A stretch of 64,000 bases of DNA from Burkholderiales bacterium (lineage in GTDB: Bacteria; Pseudomonadota; Gammaproteobacteria; Burkholderiales; Casimicrobiaceae). A program made the position numbers and the translations under genes. Under the pieces are notes generated by a model, which saw only the letters and a list, made by a program, of their open reading frames with translations, had not been told where the DNA came from and ran no database searches. Numbering within the stretch: the stretch's first letter is position 1; every line of letters begins with the position of its first letter. The DNA lies in contig JANXNI010000038.1 in assembly GCA_025354165.1 (NCBI GenBank), positions 31,484-95,483 of the forward strand, given 5' to 3'. Of this stretch, positions 55,909 to 64,000 are shown piece after piece.

Positions 55909-56706
55909 CTACGCTCCGGTTACGACTGAAACGCCACCGTCCACGGCGAGCGTCTGGCCCGTGATGTGCTTGCCAGCGTCTGAGGCAAACAGGAGCGTAA
56001 CGCCCTTTAAATCTTCGTCGTCGCCAATGCGCTTCAATGGCGCATGCTTGGCAATTGCCTCGAATCCACCCGCCATTTCCGAGATACCTTTGGTCATCTT
56101 GCTGGGGAAGAAACCCGGCGCAACGGCGTTCACACGAATACCGTATTTACCCCATTCCGAAGCTAAAGTCTTGGTGAAGTTAACCACCGCGCCCTTGGAC
56201 GTGTTGTAAGCAATTGTGGTCATGAATTCCGGATTGCCGTTGAGTCCCGCAATCGACGCCACGTTAATCACACTGCCCGTTTTGCGCGGAATCATGCTCG
56301 CCTTACCGATCGCCTGCGTGAGCACGAAAATGCCGCGAATGTTTAAATTCATCACCTTGTCCCATGCTTCAATCGGATGATCTTCAGCGGGCGCACCCCA
56401 ACTCGCTCCCGCATTGTTCACGAGAATATCGACTTCGCCCAACACCTTAAGTGCCGCAGTCGCGAGCGCCTGCGCTCCTTCTGCGGTGCCGCAATCAGCG
56501 GCTATGGCGGAGGCGTTGATACCCGCCGCTCTAAGCTCCGCGACCGCCCCATCCAGCTCGCCTTGCTTCCGGGCTGAAATGACAATGGTTGCTCCAGCTT
56601 CTCCCAGCGAATGTGCCATTTGCAGCCCAAGCCCACGCGAGCTGCCGGTGACGAGGGCGCGTTTGCCGGTGAGATCAAACAGAGTTTTAATGTTGCGAGC
56701 GGTCAT
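55909..56706 (-). CDS. SDR family oxidoreductase (FabG-like)
   Basis: ALVTGSSRGLGLQMAHSLGEAGA; NNAGASWG; YNTSKGAVVNFTKTLASEWGKYGIRVNAVAPGFF. Confidence 0.92.
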   Translation of the reverse strand: MTARNIKTLFDLTGKRALVTGSSRGLGLQMAHSLGEAGATIVISARKQGELDGAVAELRAAGINASAIAADCGTAEGAQALATAALKVLGEVDILVNNAGASWGAPAEDHPIEAWDKVMNLNIRGIFVLTQAIGKASMIPRKTGSVINVASIAGLNGNPEFMTTIAYNTSKGAVVNFTKTLASEWGKYGIRVNAVAPGFFPSKMTKGISEMAGGFEAIAKHAPLKRIGDDEDLKGVTLLFASDAGKHITGQTLAVDGGVSVVTGA

Positions 56707-56718
56707 GGTGATGTCCTC

Positions 56719-58617
56719 CTAGAAACTGTCAATAGCCAGATTGGCACAAGTCAAATCGCGCGAACTGACCACCGCCAGCCACGCATCAATTTTCGGTAAT
56801 TCGTAATGGAAAAAGTAGCGCACGGCGGCGAGTTTGCCATCTTTGAATGCGCTTTGTTCGGCTGGCAAAGATTGCACGACATCCAGCCAGACCCACGCCA
56901 GAACTGTGTGCCCGAAAGCCTGCAAATAAGGCGTTGCGTTCGCCAGTGCTTCGGTCGGATTACCGGTTGACCACGCAGATTTGGTTGCAGCGCCAACGCG
57001 TTGCAGCGCACGTGCTAGCGCCTGGGCGTGATCTGCGAGCGCAGGCACATGCATCGCGCGCATGATCGTGTCGTTCATCTTGGTCGCGAGCAACGTAAGG
57101 CCTTTGCCGCCGTCCATCACCACTTTGCGCCCAAGCAAATCTAGCGCCTGAATGCCGTGCGTGCCTTCGTGAATCATGTTCAGGCGGTTATCGCGCCAGA
57201 ACTGCTCCACCGGAAAGTCCCGCGTGTAGCCGTAACCGCCGTGAATCTGGATCGCGAGCGAATTCGCCTCCAGACACCATTCGCTCGGCCAGCTTTTGAC
57301 GATGGGCGTCAGCACTTCAAGCAAGAGTTTTGCCTCCGCCGCAGCGTCAGTTTCGCCCGTGTGCGTCTCGTCAACCAATTTCGCGCAGTAAAGCGCCAGC
57401 GCCAGCGCACCTTCGCAATACGCCTTTTGCGCGAGCAACATGCGCTTGATGTCGGCGTGCTCGATGATGGGAACCGGGCGCTGTGCCGCGTCCTTGCCTG
57501 TGCCAGTGATTGGACGCCCTTGCGTACGCTGCTTCGCGTAATCAAGCGACGCTTCATAACCCGCCATACCCAGCATCGTGGCGGCGAGACCCACGCCAAT
57601 GCGCGCCTCATTCATCATATGAAACATGCAGGACAAGCCCGCGCCCGGCTTGCCGACGAGATAGCCAATCGCGCCTGCCTTGCCGTCCGGTTTGAACCTA
57701 CCTTCACCGAAATTCAGCAACGCATTCGTCGTGCCGCGCCAACCACATTTGTGATTGAGGCCCGCTAGCGAAACGTCGTTGCGTTCACCGAGCGTCACAC
57801 GTGTACCGATTGGTTCTGCCCCCTCTCCCCTCGCGGGAGAGGGTTGGGGTGAGGGGGCTGGTAGCGTCACCAAAAACTTCGGCACGATGAACAGCGAAAT
57901 CCCTCGCGTCCCCGGAACCAGTTTGCCATCCACATCAGGAATTTTGGCAAGCACCAGATGCACGATGTTCTCGGTGACTTCATGCTCGCCGCCCGAAATC
58001 CACATCTTGTTGCCAGTGAGGCGATAACGCGGACCGAGCGCATCGCCCGCATCCTCAAGCACAGCCTTCGTAGCAACATCCGAGAGCGATGAACCCGCCT
58101 GCGGTTCCGACAAACACATCGTGCCCATCCAGCGCCCGGAAAACTCGTTCTTCGCGAAGACTTCCTTCTGTTTTTCAGTGCCGTGCGCCATCAGCAAATT
58201 CGCGTTGCCAACGGTCAACATTGCCCAACTGATGCTCACCGACGCCATGCTGAAAATCGCGTTCGCCGAGGCTTCAACCGTGTACGGCAACTGCATCCCG
58301 CCCAACTCGTAATCCTGCGCCGCCGCCAACATACCCGAGCCCGCATACGCCGCGAACGCATCATGCGTCGCCTGCGGCAGGACCACCTTCTCGCCGTCGA
58401 AATGAGGCTCCTGCAAATCAACCAAACGATTGAACGGCGCGAACTTTTCTTTCGCGATTTTCTCGGCGGTGTCGAGCACTGCACCGAACGTCTCCGCGTT
58501 GTGATCAGCAAAACGCGGACGCTCGCACAGCGTCTCCACCTTAAGCCATCGATGAAGCAAAAAATCCAGTATTGCGCGCACCCGTTGTCTCCGTTCTGGG
58601 TAGTTGGGTTTGTTCAT
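56719..58617 (-). CDS. Acyl-CoA dehydrogenase, long form with C-terminal extension; carries an in-frame repeat-derived segment
   Basis: MCLSEPQAGSSLSDVATKA; NEARIGVGLAATMLGMAGYEASLDYAKQRTQGR; HGGYGYTRDFPVEQFWRDNRLNMIHEGTHGIQALDLLGRK. Confidence 0.93.
   Translation of the reverse strand: MNKPNYPERRQRVRAILDFLLHRWLKVETLCERPRFADHNAETFGAVLDTAEKIAKEKFAPFNRLVDLQEPHFDGEKVVLPQATHDAFAAYAGSGMLAAAQDYELGGMQLPYTVEASANAIFSMASVSISWAMLTVGNANLLMAHGTEKQKEVFAKNEFSGRWMGTMCLSEPQAGSSLSDVATKAVLEDAGDALGPRYRLTGNKMWISGGEHEVTENIVHLVLAKIPDVDGKLVPGTRGISLFIVPKFLVTLPAPSPQPSPARGEGAEPIGTRVTLGERNDVSLAGLNHKCGWRGTTNALLNFGEGRFKPDGKAGAIGYLVGKPGAGLSCMFHMMNEARIGVGLAATMLGMAGYEASLDYAKQRTQGRPITGTGKDAAQRPVPIIEHADIKRMLLAQKAYCEGALALALYCAKLVDETHTGETDAAAEAKLLLEVLTPIVKSWPSEWCLEANSLAIQIHGGYGYTRDFPVEQFWRDNRLNMIHEGTHGIQALDLLGRKVVMDGGKGLTLLATKMNDTIMRAMHVPALADHAQALARALQRVGAATKSAWSTGNPTEALANATPYLQAFGHTVLAWVWLDVVQSLPAEQSAFKDGKLAAVRYFFHYELPKIDAWLAVVSSRDLTCANLAIDSF
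57818..57862. repeat. Palindromic GC-rich repeat (CCCTCTCCC-CTCGCG-GGAGAGGG TTGGGGTGAGGG) inside the acyl-CoA dehydrogenase gene
   Basis: tgccccctctcccctcgcgggagagggttggggtgagggggctgg, translated on the minus strand as PAPSPQPSPARGEGA. Confidence 0.85.
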
Positions 58618-58735
58618 CAGCTTTTTCGTGAAAGCGCCGCTGTATTGGGGGTAAGGTCAGAAACGTGCATTGGTCGACTATTGATCATTTATGCCCCTAG
58701 CCCCAGTGCAATACACGTTTCAGAGAAATGTTGCT
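58616..58735. repeat. 120-bp palindromic dispersed element, copy F
   Basis: ATCAGCTTTTTCGTGAAAGCGCCGCTGTATTGGGGGTA / TAGCCCCAGTGCAATACACGTTTCAGAGAAATGTTGCT; 44-nt core centred on GTCGAC. Confidence 0.82.
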
Positions 58736-58736
58736 C

Positions 58737-58827
58737 GCGTAGGGTGGACACCCAACGGGGTCCACCATCGGTCGTACGCCACCCCCGTTCGGCGGAACCG
58801 CAAGCGTTCCACCTTACAGCGCTACGC
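58737..58827. repeat. GTAGGGTGG...CCACCTTAC-type inverted-repeat intergenic element
   Basis: gcgtagggtggacaccc...ggtccacc...gttccaccttacagcgctacgc: ends inversely repeated, plus internal GTGGAC/GTCCAC hairpin. Confidence 0.55.
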
Positions 58828-59427
58828 TTCCTTTTCCGTGGCGTAGCTTCCGCCGAAGGCGCTAATTTTGGGATACGCGAGCATCCGTTCGATCAAGCTT
58901 GGCAAATGTTGTGCAAGGAAGCTGCCAATCCATTCGACATCTTCGAGCACCAAGTACCTAAGCCATGTGTCTGCCCCCGGTTTGATGGGCTCGTCTTTCG
59001 GACCGTACGTCGCCGCATACAACCCAGGTTGATGTGCTTCAAATGTCCGCCAATGCAATCCATCTTTGTTAGGAGGCCAAGTCCTCAATGCAACGACATT
59101 GTTGGCTCGTCTGACCGCTTCAAGTTCGTCAATAGAAAGCAGGCTTGCCAGACGGCACCATTGCGGCTGCACGGTTGCCGTTGGCGCAAACACAATCGCC
59201 GCGGCAGTGGCCGTGGCCGATCTACTGAAATTGAAGGCCACTCGCGAGCCAGTCTCTTCGTTCCACCCATACTTGTCGAGTTGCGGCCAGAAGAGCACTT
59301 CTGAGCCATCGGCGGAGCGTTGCCAACCTTGTGCGTTTGCCTTGGATCGCTTAAATCCAAGTTCAACAAAAACAGGTTTGGTGCGCTCGTTAAAAATGCG
59401 ATAGAAGTCTTTAGCAACAATTTTCAT
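58822..59427 (-). CDS. Hypothetical protein (DUF4304-like?)
   Basis: 201-aa intact ORF; MKIVAKDFYRIFNERTKPVFVELGFKRSKANAQGWQRSADGSEVLFWPQ; family assignment tentative. Confidence 0.6.
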   Translation of the reverse strand: MKIVAKDFYRIFNERTKPVFVELGFKRSKANAQGWQRSADGSEVLFWPQLDKYGWNEETGSRVAFNFSRSATATAAAIVFAPTATVQPQWCRLASLLSIDELEAVRRANNVVALRTWPPNKDGLHWRTFEAHQPGLYAATYGPKDEPIKPGADTWLRYLVLEDVEWIGSFLAQHLPSLIERMLAYPKISAFGGSYATEKEA

Positions 59428-59437
59428 GACTGGATCG

Positions 59438-60613
59438 TCACGCTACTTCAAAAATCCCAGCAGCCCCCATCCCGCCACCAATACACATCGTTGCGCAAAC
59501 GAGTTTCGCGCCGCGACGTTTACCTTCGATCAGCGCGTGACCAACGAGGCGTTGGCCGCTCATGCCGTACGGATGGCCGACTGCGATGGCGCCGCCGTTG
59601 ACGTTCAGTTTGTCCATCGGGATTCCGAGCGTGTCAGCGCAGTAAAGCACTTGCACCGCGAACGCTTCGTTCAGTTCCCACAAATCAATATCAGCAACCG
59701 TCAGACCAAGGCGCTTCAACAATTTCGGTACGGCAAACACAGGCCCGATGCCCATTTCGTCCGGGTTGCAGCCCGCTACCGCGAAGCCACGGAAGATGCC
59801 AAGCGGTTTGATGCCGCGTTGCTCGGCGAGCTTCGCGTTCATGACAACACAAGCGCCCGCGCCGTCGCTGAATTGCGATGCGTTGCCCGCGCTCACTGAA
59901 CCACCGGGGACGACGGTGCGGATGCTGGCAACGGCCTCGTACGTCGTGCCGTCGCGCAGACCTTCATCTTTGCTCACGGTGACCTGTTTAGTCGTCATGC
60001 CGGTCTTCGGATCGGCGACGCCTGCGGTGACAGTGATCGGCACGATCTCGTCGTCGAACTTGCCCGCATCGCGCGCGGCGCACGCCTTCTGCTGGCTCTC
60101 TGCGCCGAAGTGATCCATGCGCTCTTTGCTCATGTTGTAGCGCTTGGCGACGTTCTCCGCCGTTTGCATCATGTTCCAGTAAATCGTCGGCTTGTTTTTC
60201 TCAAGCCACGAATCCTTGAACATGTGCAGATTCATTTCCTGCTGCACGCAAGAGATCGATTCAACGCCCCCCGCGACGAACACATCACCCTCGCCCGCAA
60301 TGATGCGCTGAGCGGCCATCGCGATCGTTTGCAGGCCTGACGAGCAGAAGCGATTGACGGTGACACCGGCAACGCTGTCGGGCATACCCGCGCGCAGCAG
60401 CGCCTGACGGGCAATGTTCCAGCCGGTCGCGCCTTCGGGATTGGCGCAGCCCATGAGCACGTCATCAACCTCGGCCGGGTCGATGCCCGCGCGCTTGACG
60501 GCGTGTTCAATGGCATGGCCGCCCAGCGTCGCGCCGTGTGTCATGTTGAAAGCGCCCTTCCAGCTTTTGGCGAGCGGGGTGCGGGCGGTGCTAACAATTA
60601 CTGCATCAGTCAT
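59438..60613 (-). CDS. Acetyl-CoA C-acyltransferase (thiolase)
   Basis: [19 protein letters not shown] active Cys; [42 protein letters not shown]. Confidence 0.95.
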   Translation of the reverse strand: MTDAVIVSTARTPLAKSWKGAFNMTHGATLGGHAIEHAVKRAGIDPAEVDDVLMGCANPEGATGWNIARQALLRAGMPDSVAGVTVNRFCSSGLQTIAMAAQRIIAGEGDVFVAGGVESISCVQQEMNLHMFKDSWLEKNKPTIYWNMMQTAENVAKRYNMSKERMDHFGAESQQKACAARDAGKFDDEIVPITVTAGVADPKTGMTTKQVTVSKDEGLRDGTTYEAVASIRTVVPGGSVSAGNASQFSDGAGACVVMNAKLAEQRGIKPLGIFRGFAVAGCNPDEMGIGPVFAVPKLLKRLGLTVADIDLWELNEAFAVQVLYCADTLGIPMDKLNVNGGAIAVGHPYGMSGQRLVGHALIEGKRRGAKLVCATMCIGGGMGAAGIFEVA

Positions 60614-60653
60614 TTATGTCTCCTTGAATTCGGTGGGGCGCTATTTGCGGTGC

Positions 60654-62747
60654 TTAGGCGAAGTTTTTGCCTTCAGCCACCAGCTTTTTAAGCAATGGCG
60701 CTGGCTCCCAGAAACTCGCGTCATCGAGCGGATTCTGCTGGAACTTCTTCATCATCTGCACTACGTTGAACAGACCCAACTGGTTGGCGTAGTTCATCGG
60801 GCCACCGCGCTGCGGTGGGAAGCCGTAGCCGAAGATGTAGACGATATCGATGTCGCTTGCCTTGTTGGCGATGCCTTCTTCGAGGATGCGGGCGGCTTCG
60901 TTTACGAGCGAGAGGACGAGACGATGCACGATCTCATCATCGGAAATTTTGCGTGGCTTGATGCCGAGCGTTTCACGGTGCTTGACGATCATGGCTTCGA
61001 CTTCAGCATTCGGAATCGCGTCACGTTTGCCCGGCAGGTAGTCGTACCAGCCCTTGCCCACTTTTTGTCCGAAGCGGCCCATTTCGCAAAGCAGGTCTGC
61101 TGTTTTGCTGTAGCGAAGATTTGGTTTTTCAACGTAACGACGTTTACGAATCGCCCAGCCAATGTCATTGCCCGCGAGGTCGCCCATGCGGAACGGGCCC
61201 ATCGCGAAACCGAATTTTTCGATGGCCTTGTCCACCTGCTGCGGCGTGCAGCCCTCTTCCAGCAAAAAGCCGCCCTGACGACCATATTGCTCGATCATGC
61301 GGTTGCCGATGAAGCCGTCGCAGACGCCAGAAATGACCGCCGTTTTCTTGATCTTTTTCGAGATCGCCATGACGGTGGCCAGAACATCTTTCGCTGTCTT
61401 TTCGCCACGAACCACTTCGAGCAGTTTCATGACGTTGGCGGGTGAGAAGAAATGCATGCCGACCACGTCTTGTGGACGTTTGGTAAAGCTCGCGATTTTG
61501 TTTACATCAAGCGTTGACGTGTTCGACGCGAGGATCGCACCGGGCTTGGCCACGGCGTCGAGCGCGTTGAAAACTTTCTCTTTCACGCCGATGTCTTCAA
61601 ACACCGCTTCGATGACGAGGTCGCAATCTTTCAAATCGGCGTAATCCAGCGTGCTGGTGAGCATGCCCATGCGCGTGTCGAGCACGTCCTGCTTGAGCTT
61701 TTTCTTCGTGACCTGTGCTTCGTAATTTTTGCGAATGACGCCGAAACCTTTGTCGATGGCTTCCTGCTTCATTTCGAGAATGATCACGGGAATGCCGGCA
61801 TTCAAAAAGTTCATGCCGATGCCGCCGCCCATCGTGCCCGCACCGATGATGCCGACCTTTTTGATGTCGCGCTTTGGTGTGTCTTCGGGTACATCGGGAA
61901 TCTTGGAAGCGGCGCGTTCAGCGATGAACAGATGACGCAGCGAAACGGACTCTGGCGTGAACATCAGGTTGGTGAAAATTTCACGCTCGGCTTTCATGCC
62001 GTCGTCGAATTTCATCTTCGTCGCGTTCTGGATCGCTTCGACGCATTTGAGCGGCGCGGGGTAGCCCTTCGCCATGACGCCGACCGTGTTGCGCGCAAAT
62101 GCAAAGTACGCATCTGCCTCAGGATGCCCGACTTTCATGTCGCGCACGAGCGGCAGCGGACGCACATCAGCCTTCTCCAGCGCATATGCAATCGCGCCCG
62201 CCATCAAGTCGTCCTCGATGACTTTGTCGAACAGTTTTTGTCCGGGGAAACTCGCGATGAATTCGCTCTTCACCGGTTCGCCTGAGACGATTATATTGAG
62301 CGCGGCTTCAACGCCAATGACGCGTGGCAGGCGCTGCGTGCCGCCTGCGCCGGGGATCAGGCCAAGCTTGACTTCCGGCAACGCGATGCTCGCGCCCGGA
62401 GCCGTCACTCGGTAATGGCAGCCGAGTGCAAGCTCAAGTCCGCCGCCCATTGCGACGCTGTGAACTGCGGCAACGACAGGTTTCGATGAGAGCTCGCATG
62501 CGCGAATCAGCGACAGCAGATTGGGTTCAGCCACCGCGCGCGGTGTTCCAAATTCCTTGATGTCGGCACCACCGGAAAACGCTTTGCCAGCGCCGGTGAC
62601 TACGATGGCTTTCACCGACGGATCAGCGTTGGCCTTGTCGAGTCCCTCCGCGAATGCGACGCGCAGAGCGTACGAGAGCCCGTTCACCGGAGGATTGTCG
62701 AGGGTTAAGATGGCAACGCCATCGCGTACTTCGTAGCGGGTAGTCAT
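60654..62747 (-). CDS. Bifunctional enoyl-CoA hydratase / 3-hydroxyacyl-CoA dehydrogenase (FadB/FadJ-like)
   Basis: Crotonase region ([38 protein letters not shown]) plus [27 protein letters not shown] and [17 protein letters not shown]; start ATG at 62747. Confidence 0.95.
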   Translation of the reverse strand: MTTRYEVRDGVAILTLDNPPVNGLSYALRVAFAEGLDKANADPSVKAIVVTGAGKAFSGGADIKEFGTPRAVAEPNLLSLIRACELSSKPVVAAVHSVAMGGGLELALGCHYRVTAPGASIALPEVKLGLIPGAGGTQRLPRVIGVEAALNIIVSGEPVKSEFIASFPGQKLFDKVIEDDLMAGAIAYALEKADVRPLPLVRDMKVGHPEADAYFAFARNTVGVMAKGYPAPLKCVEAIQNATKMKFDDGMKAEREIFTNLMFTPESVSLRHLFIAERAASKIPDVPEDTPKRDIKKVGIIGAGTMGGGIGMNFLNAGIPVIILEMKQEAIDKGFGVIRKNYEAQVTKKKLKQDVLDTRMGMLTSTLDYADLKDCDLVIEAVFEDIGVKEKVFNALDAVAKPGAILASNTSTLDVNKIASFTKRPQDVVGMHFFSPANVMKLLEVVRGEKTAKDVLATVMAISKKIKKTAVISGVCDGFIGNRMIEQYGRQGGFLLEEGCTPQQVDKAIEKFGFAMGPFRMGDLAGNDIGWAIRKRRYVEKPNLRYSKTADLLCEMGRFGQKVGKGWYDYLPGKRDAIPNAEVEAMIVKHRETLGIKPRKISDDEIVHRLVLSLVNEAARILEEGIANKASDIDIVYIFGYGFPPQRGGPMNYANQLGLFNVVQMMKKFQQNPLDDASFWEPAPLLKKLVAEGKNFA

Positions 62748-62970
62748 AGGTGATGAGTCCTCCAGGTAGAAATTCGTTTTTCGATGTTCCGGTATGGGCG
62801 CGCCCACCAGTCATCAGCACAGCCCGTGAGTTTACGTCCGTTCATCGCGCCACTCATGTGCATGACATGGTTTGGAGCCAAGGCTTCAAACAGCGCAGAT
62901 TGTCTAACGTGAACCGCAGCCCAATCGTTGAGCAGACTCTGGTTTAAAGTTGCGGGCAAAGAGAGTAATT

Positions 62971-63384
62971 ATGAAAACCGTTTTCAAAATTGATGTGCAA
63001 TTTGGTGACTGTGATCCGGCGGGGATTGTGTTCTTTCCAAACTTTTCGAAATGGATGGATGCTGCGTCGCTCAACTTTTTCGTGAGTCACGGCGTGCAAC
63101 CGTGGCGCGAACTCGTGAAGACCACCGGAATCATTGGTACGCCGCTTCTGGAAATCAACACCCGATTCATGAAGCCCGCGACGTACGGCGAAACGATCGA
63201 GATCAGCACCGACATTACCGAATGGCGACCCAAGGTTTTCATCATGCAGCACATCGTGACGCGCGACGAAACGCTGCTGTGTGAAGGCACGGAAATTCGG
63301 GCGTTTTGTGTGAAAGATCCCGTCACGGATCGCATTCGCGCCATCGAGATTCCAGCCGACATTAAGGCGAAGTGCCAGGCTTGA
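62971..63384 (+). CDS. Acyl-CoA thioesterase, 4-hydroxybenzoyl-CoA thioesterase-like hotdog fold
   Basis: MKTVFKIDVQFGDCDPAGIVFFPNFSKWMDAASLNFF. Confidence 0.88.
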   Translation: MKTVFKIDVQFGDCDPAGIVFFPNFSKWMDAASLNFFVSHGVQPWRELVKTTGIIGTPLLEINTRFMKPATYGETIEISTDITEWRPKVFIMQHIVTRDETLLCEGTEIRAFCVKDPVTDRIRAIEIPADIKAKCQA

Positions 63385-63463
63385 TATGAATCCGCTCCGC
63401 GCCCGATCTGGCGGCGGGATTAAGATTAGGGTATTGCGTTAGCACTTAATAGAGAGAAGAGCC

Positions 63464-63655
63464 TTGGCGACACCCAACTACGGATTCGAGAAGCGTCAGA
63501 AAGAGCTGGCGAAAAAGAAGAAAAAAGAAGAAAAACTGAAGCAGAAAGCGGCCGACAAGGCCGCTGGTATCGTCTCGCAGGACGACGGCAGTGACACGGA
63601 CACTGATTCCGAGGGCGACGAAGCGCCTCCAGCTAGCACTACGCCGCAGCCTTAA
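63464..63655 (+). CDS. Small Lys-rich hypothetical protein (TTG start)
   Basis: MATPNYGFEKRQKELAKKKKKEEKLKQKAADKAAG..., 63 aa, low-complexity. Confidence 0.55.
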   Translation: MATPNYGFEKRQKELAKKKKKEEKLKQKAADKAAGIVSQDDGSDTDTDSEGDEAPPASTTPQP

Positions 63656-63806
63656 TTCACCGCGGCTCCTTTCGACGGTCGCCACGCGGCCTGTCGACGT
63701 GGCGCGCTAAATTCTGCGCTGCGCCTGACGCGTTTGCGGACGCGGATGGCCCCTGACGGCGAGGCCGGTGACGACGGTTAGTCGTTGTTCGAATGTGTTT
63801 TGATGC

Positions 63807-63926
63807 ATTGGCTTTAGGCCAAAAGCACGACTAGTCTTGGGCTCGAAGTCAACATGCGACAAAGTCGACTCCTGATTAGCAAGCTGTCTCAGGAAGCCTT
63901 ATTTTGCGTAGTGGCTGAGGGCTTGA
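63807..63926. repeat. Degenerate candidate copy of the 120-bp palindromic element (copy G)
   Basis: Left arm ATTGGCTTTAGGCCAAAAGCACGACTAGTCTTGGGCTC aligns without gaps to copy C left arm (about 26/38 identical by eye) and AGTCGAC sits at the predicted centre; right arm strongly diverged. Confidence 0.4.
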
Positions 63927-64000
63927 GGCAACGGCGGCGTGCAACAGTCTGGGCAGCATCGCCTTCAGGTTTGATCGCCGATTGAATCGATAGGCGAACT

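Noticed and set aside
56719-58617. Acyl-CoA dehydrogenase as a pseudogene because of the inserted Pro-rich segment
   Set aside because: Reading frame is maintained through the insertion to the C-terminus, with conserved motifs on both sides.

Overview
The window looks like a Burkholderiales-like betaproteobacterial chromosome segment. It is almost fully coding and I see no IS element, prophage or CRISPR array. From left to right: (1) end of a sox cluster (SoxY-type carrier C-terminus, SoxZ, SoxA); (2) a dipeptide-type ABC transporter with two M20 amidohydrolases and no substrate-binding protein; (3) rlmB, tRNA-Thr(CGU) and a subtilase; (4) an IclR regulator and a second, complete dipeptide-type ABC operon; (5) an L-lactate-dehydrogenase-like FMN oxidase; (6) the complete 14-gene nuoA-N operon on the minus strand, then tRNA-Leu(GAG), secG and tpiA; (7) a four-unit beta/gamma-crystallin protein, a barnase/barstar-like pair, nudB-like, gph, a GspC-like gene, dapC, dapD, map, glnD, an RNase T2, def, an MTAP-family phosphorylase, pilU, dapE, prmB and a SelD-N-terminal-like oxidoreductase; (8) a fatty-acid/acyl-CoA catabolic cluster (SDRs, acyl-CoA dehydrogenase, thiolase, FadB-like, thioesterase). 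The most interesting unexplained signal is a dispersed, centrally symmetric, near-120-bp palindromic element. Six good copies (1323-1442, 12504-12624, 20453-20572, 39716-39835, 53482-53600, 58616-58735) and two degenerate candidates all lie in intergenic spaces and often touch start or stop codons. Each has 38-bp outer arms (consensus about ATCAGCTTTTTCnTGAAAnGnCnnCTGnAnnnGGGGCTA), a 43-45-nt core, and a GTCGAC-like centre at the symmetry axis. Other points are a different palindrome splitting nuoG/nuoF, a Pro-rich-encoding palindromic repeat inserted in frame in the acyl-CoA dehydrogenase, and a variant SoxY carrier arm. All calls come from reading the sequence and ORF translations; no searches were run.
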